From NCBI GenBank assembly GCA_937923625.1, contig CALDTV010000011.1, positions 1 through 64,000 of the forward strand: a stretch of 64,000 nt of DNA. The letters run 5' to 3'. The position numbers were made by a program, and so were the translations under genes. Below the pieces are notes generated by a model. It was not told where the DNA came from. It searched no databases and saw only the letters and a program-made list of their open reading frames with translations. Numbering within the stretch: position 1 is the first letter of the stretch; the number at the start of each line of letters is the position of its first letter. Below are positions 60,263 through 64,000 of the stretch, in pieces. Origin of the DNA: an uncultured Alphaproteobacteria bacterium (GTDB taxonomy: Bacteria; Pseudomonadota; Alphaproteobacteria; Micavibrionales; Micavibrionaceae).

Positions 60263-61939
60263 ATGTCATATCAATATAGTTACGTGATGAAAGGCCTTAG
60301 TAAGACTTGGCCCGGCGGTAAAACCATTTTGAATGATATTACGTTGAGTTTCCTCCCTGGTGCGAAGATTGGGGTTTTGGGGCCAAACGGTGCGGGTAAG
60401 TCTACTTTGCTTAAAATTATCGCCGGCGTTGATACAGAATTCCAAGGCGAAGCATGGGCGGCAGATGGTGTACGTATCGGATATTTACAACAAGAACCTG
60501 AATTAGACGAAACAAAGACCGTTTTTGAGAATATCGTCGATGCAATGGGCGAAGTGAAGGCGAATATCGACCGTTTTAATGCTATTGGTGGTGAAATGGG
60601 TGATCCAGATGCCGATATGGATGCTTTAATGGCCGAAATGGGTGATTTACAAGCCAAAATTGATGCCGCAGACGGTTGGGGCATGGAACGCACCATTGAA
60701 ATGGCGATGGATGCCCTGCGGTGCCCACCCAAAGATTCTGGTGTGACGAAATTATCAGGCGGAGAAAAGCGCCGCGTAGCATTGTGCCGTTTACTACTTG
60801 AAAAGCCAGATATGCTCCTGCTCGACGAGCCAACAAACCATTTAGATGCTGAAAGCGTGGCATGGTTGCAACGTTATTTGGCGGATTATGCAGGTACAGT
60901 CATCATGGTGACTCACGATAGATATTTCCTTGATAATGTCACAGGCTGGATTTTAGAAGTTGATCGCAGCCAAGGCATTCCATATGAGGGCAATTACTCT
61001 GCTTATTTGGAAGCCAAAGCCAGCCGTATGGATATGGAAGACAAAAAAGAAGCCGCCCGTCAAAAAACACTTACCAGAGAATTAGATTGGATTCGCCAAG
61101 GCGCAAAAGCCCGCCAATCCAAATCCAAAGCCCGTATTGCTGCCTATGATCAAATGCTTGCAGAGTCAGAAAGACAAGAAGTACGTACAGCACAAATTGT
61201 TATTCCGACGCCGCCACGCCTTGGAGATTTGGTTATTCAGGCTGAAAATATTAAGAAATCTTTCGGGGACAGGTTACTTATTGAAGACCTTTCTTTTAAA
61301 CTCCCTCCCGGCGGTATTGTCGGTATTATCGGCGCGAATGGCGCCGGTAAAACCACCCTTTTCAAAATGATCACAGGGCTAGAAACCCCAGATAAAGGTA
61401 ACTTCAACGTGGGGGACACTGTTAAGTTAGGCTATGTTGATCAAAGCCGCGACGACCTTGATCCTAACAAAAATGTTTGGGAAGAAATTTCTGAAGGCAA
61501 TGATATTTTGAAATTAGGCAAAATTGAAATGCAATCACGGGCGTACGTGTCTGCGTTTAATTTCCGCGGCCCTAATCAACAAAAAAAACTCAGTCAGCTT
61601 TCGGGGGGGGAACGTAACCGTGTTCATTTGGCCAAAATGTTAAAAAGCGGCGCGAATGTCCTCTTGCTCGATGAGCCGACGAATGATTTGGATACGGAAA
61701 CATTATCTGCTTTGGAAGAAGCTTTAGAGCGTTTTCCCGGTTGTGCAGTTATTATCTCGCACGATCGTGCATTTTTGGATCGTTTGGCGACACACATCAT
61801 CGCTTTTGAAGGCAATTCAGAAGTGGTGTGGTTTGAAGGTAACTACGAAGATTATGAAAATGATCGTAAGCGCCGTATGGGACAAGACTCTGATACGCCG
61901 CAGCGTATCAAATACAAGCCACTGCAAAAAACAGGCTAA
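60263..61939 (+). CDS. ettA: Energy-dependent translational throttle protein EttA (ABC-F)
   Basis: EttA is a cytoplasmic ABC-F ATPase that binds the ribosomal E site and gates translation by ATP level. The 558-residue protein has two ATPase domains: Walker A GPNGAGKST near 40 with signature KLSGGEKRRVALCR near 164 and LLLDEPTNHLDAESV, then Walker A GANGAGKTT near 357 with LSQLSGGERNRVHLAKM and LLLDEPTNDLDTETL. The arm subdomain insert lies in domain 1 and the linker has the basic KARQSKSKARIAAYD. The ending RRMGQDSDTPQRIKYKPL is typical of EttA. An AAAAGGAAATCG site precedes the ATG. A weak CGGCAA/TTGCCG stem lies downstream at 61969-61988. Confidence 0.97.
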   Translation: MSYQYSYVMKGLSKTWPGGKTILNDITLSFLPGAKIGVLGPNGAGKSTLLKIIAGVDTEFQGEAWAADGVRIGYLQQEPELDETKTVFENIVDAMGEVKANIDRFNAIGGEMGDPDADMDALMAEMGDLQAKIDAADGWGMERTIEMAMDALRCPPKDSGVTKLSGGEKRRVALCRLLLEKPDMLLLDEPTNHLDAESVAWLQRYLADYAGTVIMVTHDRYFLDNVTGWILEVDRSQGIPYEGNYSAYLEAKASRMDMEDKKEAARQKTLTRELDWIRQGAKARQSKSKARIAAYDQMLAESERQEVRTAQIVIPTPPRLGDLVIQAENIKKSFGDRLLIEDLSFKLPPGGIVGIIGANGAGKTTLFKMITGLETPDKGNFNVGDTVKLGYVDQSRDDLDPNKNVWEEISEGNDILKLGKIEMQSRAYVSAFNFRGPNQQKKLSQLSGGERNRVHLAKMLKSGANVLLLDEPTNDLDTETLSALEEALERFPGCAVIISHDRAFLDRLATHIIAFEGNSEVVWFEGNYEDYENDRKRRMGQDSDTPQRIKYKPLQKTG

Positions 61940-62206
61940 AACTGTTTGATTTCTGGTTATATTTTGTACGGCAAGAACCCATTTGCCGCTCTAAGCCTAT
62001 CCATACCAACAGAAACCCGCTCTGATTGGCAAGAAAGACGTTTCACAAGAGAGAATCAAGGTTGGCGTATGAAATAAGAACGAAAATGCTGCTATTTATC
62101 TATTTTAAGCCGTCATATCAAAACTCTTCCCAATATTAATAATTCATTTATAATCAATATGTTATCCTAACCTTACAGTCGTGAGGTTGTATTTTATTTC
62201 GTCAAA

Positions 62207-62237
62207 TTGGCAACAGCTTTAAGCGCTGTGATATAAT
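62207..62237 (+). promoter_or_regulatory. Extended -10 promoter for the DotA/TraY gene
   Basis: A perfect TATAAT (62232-62237) preceded by TGA gives an extended -10 (TGnTATAAT), with TTGGCA (62207-62212) 19 bases upstream. Transcription would begin near 62244, leaving a leader of about 90 bases before the ATG at 62335. Confidence 0.65.
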
Positions 62238-62257
62238 CTAATATAGAGAGAAAATTT

Positions 62258-62325
62258 GTCTCGTGATTTTTGGCGGGACACTAACTGGGGCAAAACGCTT
62301 TAACGGATGAGAGCCGTCATAAAGC
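62258..62325 (+). promoter_or_regulatory. Two stem-loops in the DotA/TraY leader
   Basis: TGTCTCG/CGGGACA (about 62258-62281, one G-U pair) and GCTTTAACGG/CCGTCATAAAGC (62297-62306 and 62314-62325) form two stems in the leader. The second ends nine bases before the start codon. No Shine-Dalgarno is visible between it and the ATG, so the structure could control translation. Confidence 0.4.
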
Positions 62326-62334
62326 AAAAAATAT

Positions 62335-64000
62335 ATGACAACGAAAATAGAGAATGTGAATACGCTTGAGGAAGAAAGCCGCGATAAACGTCGCGGCAAG
62401 AAATCGCGTATTATTTCTTACTTTTTATTGCCCGGTATTATCCCCCAAGCAAAAGAATTATCGCGCGGTGGATTTGGTTATCTCGCACTATTAATTGCTG
62501 CCGTATATCAAGCGGTTCGTATTCTTCCGAAAAACCATCCTTATACTTTATACGATAATATGGGATCGTTCGGCATTCGTCAGGTTATTGCGGAGGCCGC
62601 TAATCACGTTAAACTTGATCGTAAAAATTTTGATCAAGCCATTGTTTTCTTCGCTGTTTTGGCAGGAATTGTGATTTTATGCCTTCAATTTATTGGCTTT
62701 ATGCTTTTACTCATCAGTGGCGAAGCCTTCGCGCAAGTCGTGCCAGCAACAGGGCTATTCGGTACAGCATACCCCGAAACAGATATTGCATTTAACATGC
62801 TGCGCGAGGTATTTGGACTACCCACCATGTTCGGAACATTAGCAGGCGGGCCAACGCCATTCCACATTGCACTTCAGGCTATGTTTCAATTTTATAACTT
62901 TGCCATTCTTATCGTCGCACTGGTTGTTTTTGTTTATTATATTATTGTCGTCGTTGCGGAAACTGCACAGACAGGCACACCATTTGGCCAACGTTTTAGC
63001 CATATATATGCCCCCCTAAGATTGGTGATTGCCATCGGCTTGCTTGTACCGCTTAGCTATGGGTATAACGGCGCACAATATATCACTTTTTATGCGGCGA
63101 AATTAGGCTCTGGTTTTGCTTCAACTGGCTGGATTGCATTTAACGATCAACTACAAGCATCAAATCCCCTCGGCGCAGATAACGTAACACTCATCGCAGA
63201 AACAAATTCCCCCGATCCGCAAGCCTTAATAGAATTCATGGCCACCGTGGTAACGTGTCGTGAAGCTTATAAGTTGAAGGAAAAAAAAGAAATAAAACGA
63301 TTTTATCAGGTCGTTGATCCTGCAAATAGAAACAGTCAAATCAATTTTGAGGGCAGCCCTTACCAAGTTTTAAACACCTTAACTGCCTCTAAAAACACCA
63401 ATGATATTCGCGTTGTTTTTGGGATAAAAGAAACATCATATTTAGACTCTTCCGGTAATATTACTGCTTCTAAATCGGCAACAGGGGATTTAATACCTTA
63501 TTGTGGAAGCGTTATCATCCCGATAACTGTTCCCATGGCTCAAGGTGCTAGTGGTAGTTTTGGCATGAGTGAAGATGCAGTTAGCCAGAACGGTGATCCG
63601 GGATATATTCAACGAATCTACACATTATTTGTTGAATCTTTATGGAACAGTGGCGGTTTAAAAACTTTAGGCCAAAAAATTGTAAACACCTATAAATCAT
63701 GCGAAAAAGACACAGAATGTGATTACACTCACGAAGACAAAACTAAAATTATTGATATATTTAAGGGTGATATTGATTTGCTAACAAAAGAGCATTTTAC
63801 AGCAGCTCGCGAAAAATCAGATTTTAGCCTCAATCAGGACACAAAAGAGCGTGGATGGGGCGGCGCAGGTATTTGGTATAATCGAATTGCACAAATAAAT
63901 GGTGCTTATGTTGTTGCTTCGATGAATATACCCACGGGTCAACAATACCCATTGGTTATGGCCAATATTTTGGAACAAAAGCGCGCGAGCGATAGTGACT
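62335..64000 (+). CDS. dotA: DotA/TraY-family type IVB secretion protein, 3' end beyond the window
   Basis: DotA/TraY are polytopic inner-membrane proteins of Dot/Icm-type secretion and IncI conjugation systems. The frame from ATG at 62335 is open for 555 codons to the window edge. A basic N-terminus (KRRGKKSR) is followed by hydrophobic segments near 43-62, 103-131, 184-209 and 229-241, then a large soluble periplasmic-like domain (from about 270) with cysteines near 247-, 370- and 455-. The stretch GWGGAGIWYNRIAQINGAYV at about 507-526 matches the conserved WG-AGIWYNKIAE-NG block of the family (from memory). More spans should follow outside. No other dot/icm gene lies in this window, so further genes should be sought downstream. 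Confidence 0.85.
   Translation, partial: MTTKIENVNTLEEESRDKRRGKKSRIISYFLLPGIIPQAKELSRGGFGYLALLIAAVYQAVRILPKNHPYTLYDNMGSFGIRQVIAEAANHVKLDRKNFDQAIVFFAVLAGIVILCLQFIGFMLLLISGEAFAQVVPATGLFGTAYPETDIAFNMLREVFGLPTMFGTLAGGPTPFHIALQAMFQFYNFAILIVALVVFVYYIIVVVAETAQTGTPFGQRFSHIYAPLRLVIAIGLLVPLSYGYNGAQYITFYAAKLGSGFASTGWIAFNDQLQASNPLGADNVTLIAETNSPDPQALIEFMATVVTCREAYKLKEKKEIKRFYQVVDPANRNSQINFEGSPYQVLNTLTASKNTNDIRVVFGIKETSYLDSSGNITASKSATGDLIPYCGSVIIPITVPMAQGASGSFGMSEDAVSQNGDPGYIQRIYTLFVESLWNSGGLKTLGQKIVNTYKSCEKDTECDYTHEDKTKIIDIFKGDIDLLTKEHFTAAREKSDFSLNQDTKERGWGGAGIWYNRIAQINGAYVVASMNIPTGQQYPLVMANILEQKRASDSD

Larger units (their letters stand above)
61940..62334. other. 395-base gap between ettA and dotA: promoter and leader, no gene seen
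   Basis: The first half holds a CGGCAA/TTGCCG stem (61969-61974 and 61983-61988) and otherwise plain AT-rich DNA. The second half has the promoter at 62207-62237 and the leader hairpins listed separately. I see no ORF with a ribosome binding site on either strand, and no tRNA. Confidence 0.5.

Noticed and set aside
60280-60863. Long reading frames on the minus strand inside ettA
   Set aside because: They mirror the strongly conserved ettA codons, have low-complexity translations and no ribosome binding site.

Overview
The window is dense, mostly AT-rich (about 42% G+C where I counted) bacterial chromosome. It looks alphaproteobacterial: the order secY-adk-rpsM-rpsK-rpoA-rplQ-rarA, an aa3-type cox cluster (coxB, coxA, ctaB, a CoxF-like small gene, ctaG, coxC, DUF983, surf1), a 1.6k-residue NAD-glutamate dehydrogenase, an IalB-family protein and MAPEG are the usual company in that class. 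I cannot name a genus. No rRNA, tRNA, CRISPR, insertion sequence or phage gene was seen; the only RNA gene is a small SRP RNA.

Layout. 1-5.3 kb (minus strand): rarA (cut by the window edge, much more GC-rich than the rest), then the distal spc/alpha operon read secY to rplQ. Upstream of secY, where rplO would be expected, there is instead an SRP RNA gene and a small ORF with a perfect Shine-Dalgarno. 6-8.3 kb: a zinc peptidase and nhaA. 8.5-14 kb: all six late and early biotin genes, bioB on one side of a 50-bp divergent control region, bioF-bioH-bioC on the other, then bioD-bioA converging on bioC. 14-17.4 kb: a three-gene System II (ResB/CcsA/TlpA) cytochrome c maturation operon. 17.5-25.9 kb: an AMIN-domain lipoprotein, the large NAD-GDH, ubiA, rsmE, MAPEG. 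26-35.4 kb: the cytochrome oxidase cluster, interrupted by ilvA, an SDR and an unrecognised minus-strand gene. 35.4-39.5 kb (minus): M23 peptidase, IalB protein, TrmH-family methylase, class I aminotransferase. 39.7-43 kb: an exported thiol-redox operon (thioredoxin-like, ScsB/DsbD-like, redoxin). 43-51.6 kb: a soluble PAS histidine kinase, an epimerase-like SDR, GST, cytochrome b561, uppP, rsmD, rluB-type synthase, tadA, purD. 51.7-56.8 kb: putA, xseA and an unknown gene. 56.8-60.1 kb: two TerD-domain genes around a Na+/Ca2+ exchanger and a LysE exporter. 60.3 kb to the end: ettA and the 5' part of a DotA/TraY gene with its own promoter and structured leader.

Functional links. System II cytochrome c assembly, the DsbD-like reductant pump with its thioredoxin partners, and the cox assembly genes (ctaB, ctaG, surf1, DUF983) together describe an aerobic respiratory chain and the envelope thiol and copper handling it needs. 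PutA and NAD-GDH form a proline-to-glutamate-to-2-oxoglutarate route, and IlvA opens threonine catabolism or isoleucine synthesis, which suggests amino-acid use. DotA/TraY at the right edge suggests a type IVB-like secretion or conjugation system continuing beyond the window.

The points most worth a second look are the GC break at rarA, System II maturation in an apparent alphaproteobacterium, the rearrangement upstream of secY with a candidate small protein, the paired hairpin repeats before secY and adk, the large inverted repeat at 39.5 kb, the TerD/Ca2+ exchanger group with an odd start, and the DotA leader. All names rest on reading the sequence by eye; no database search was run.
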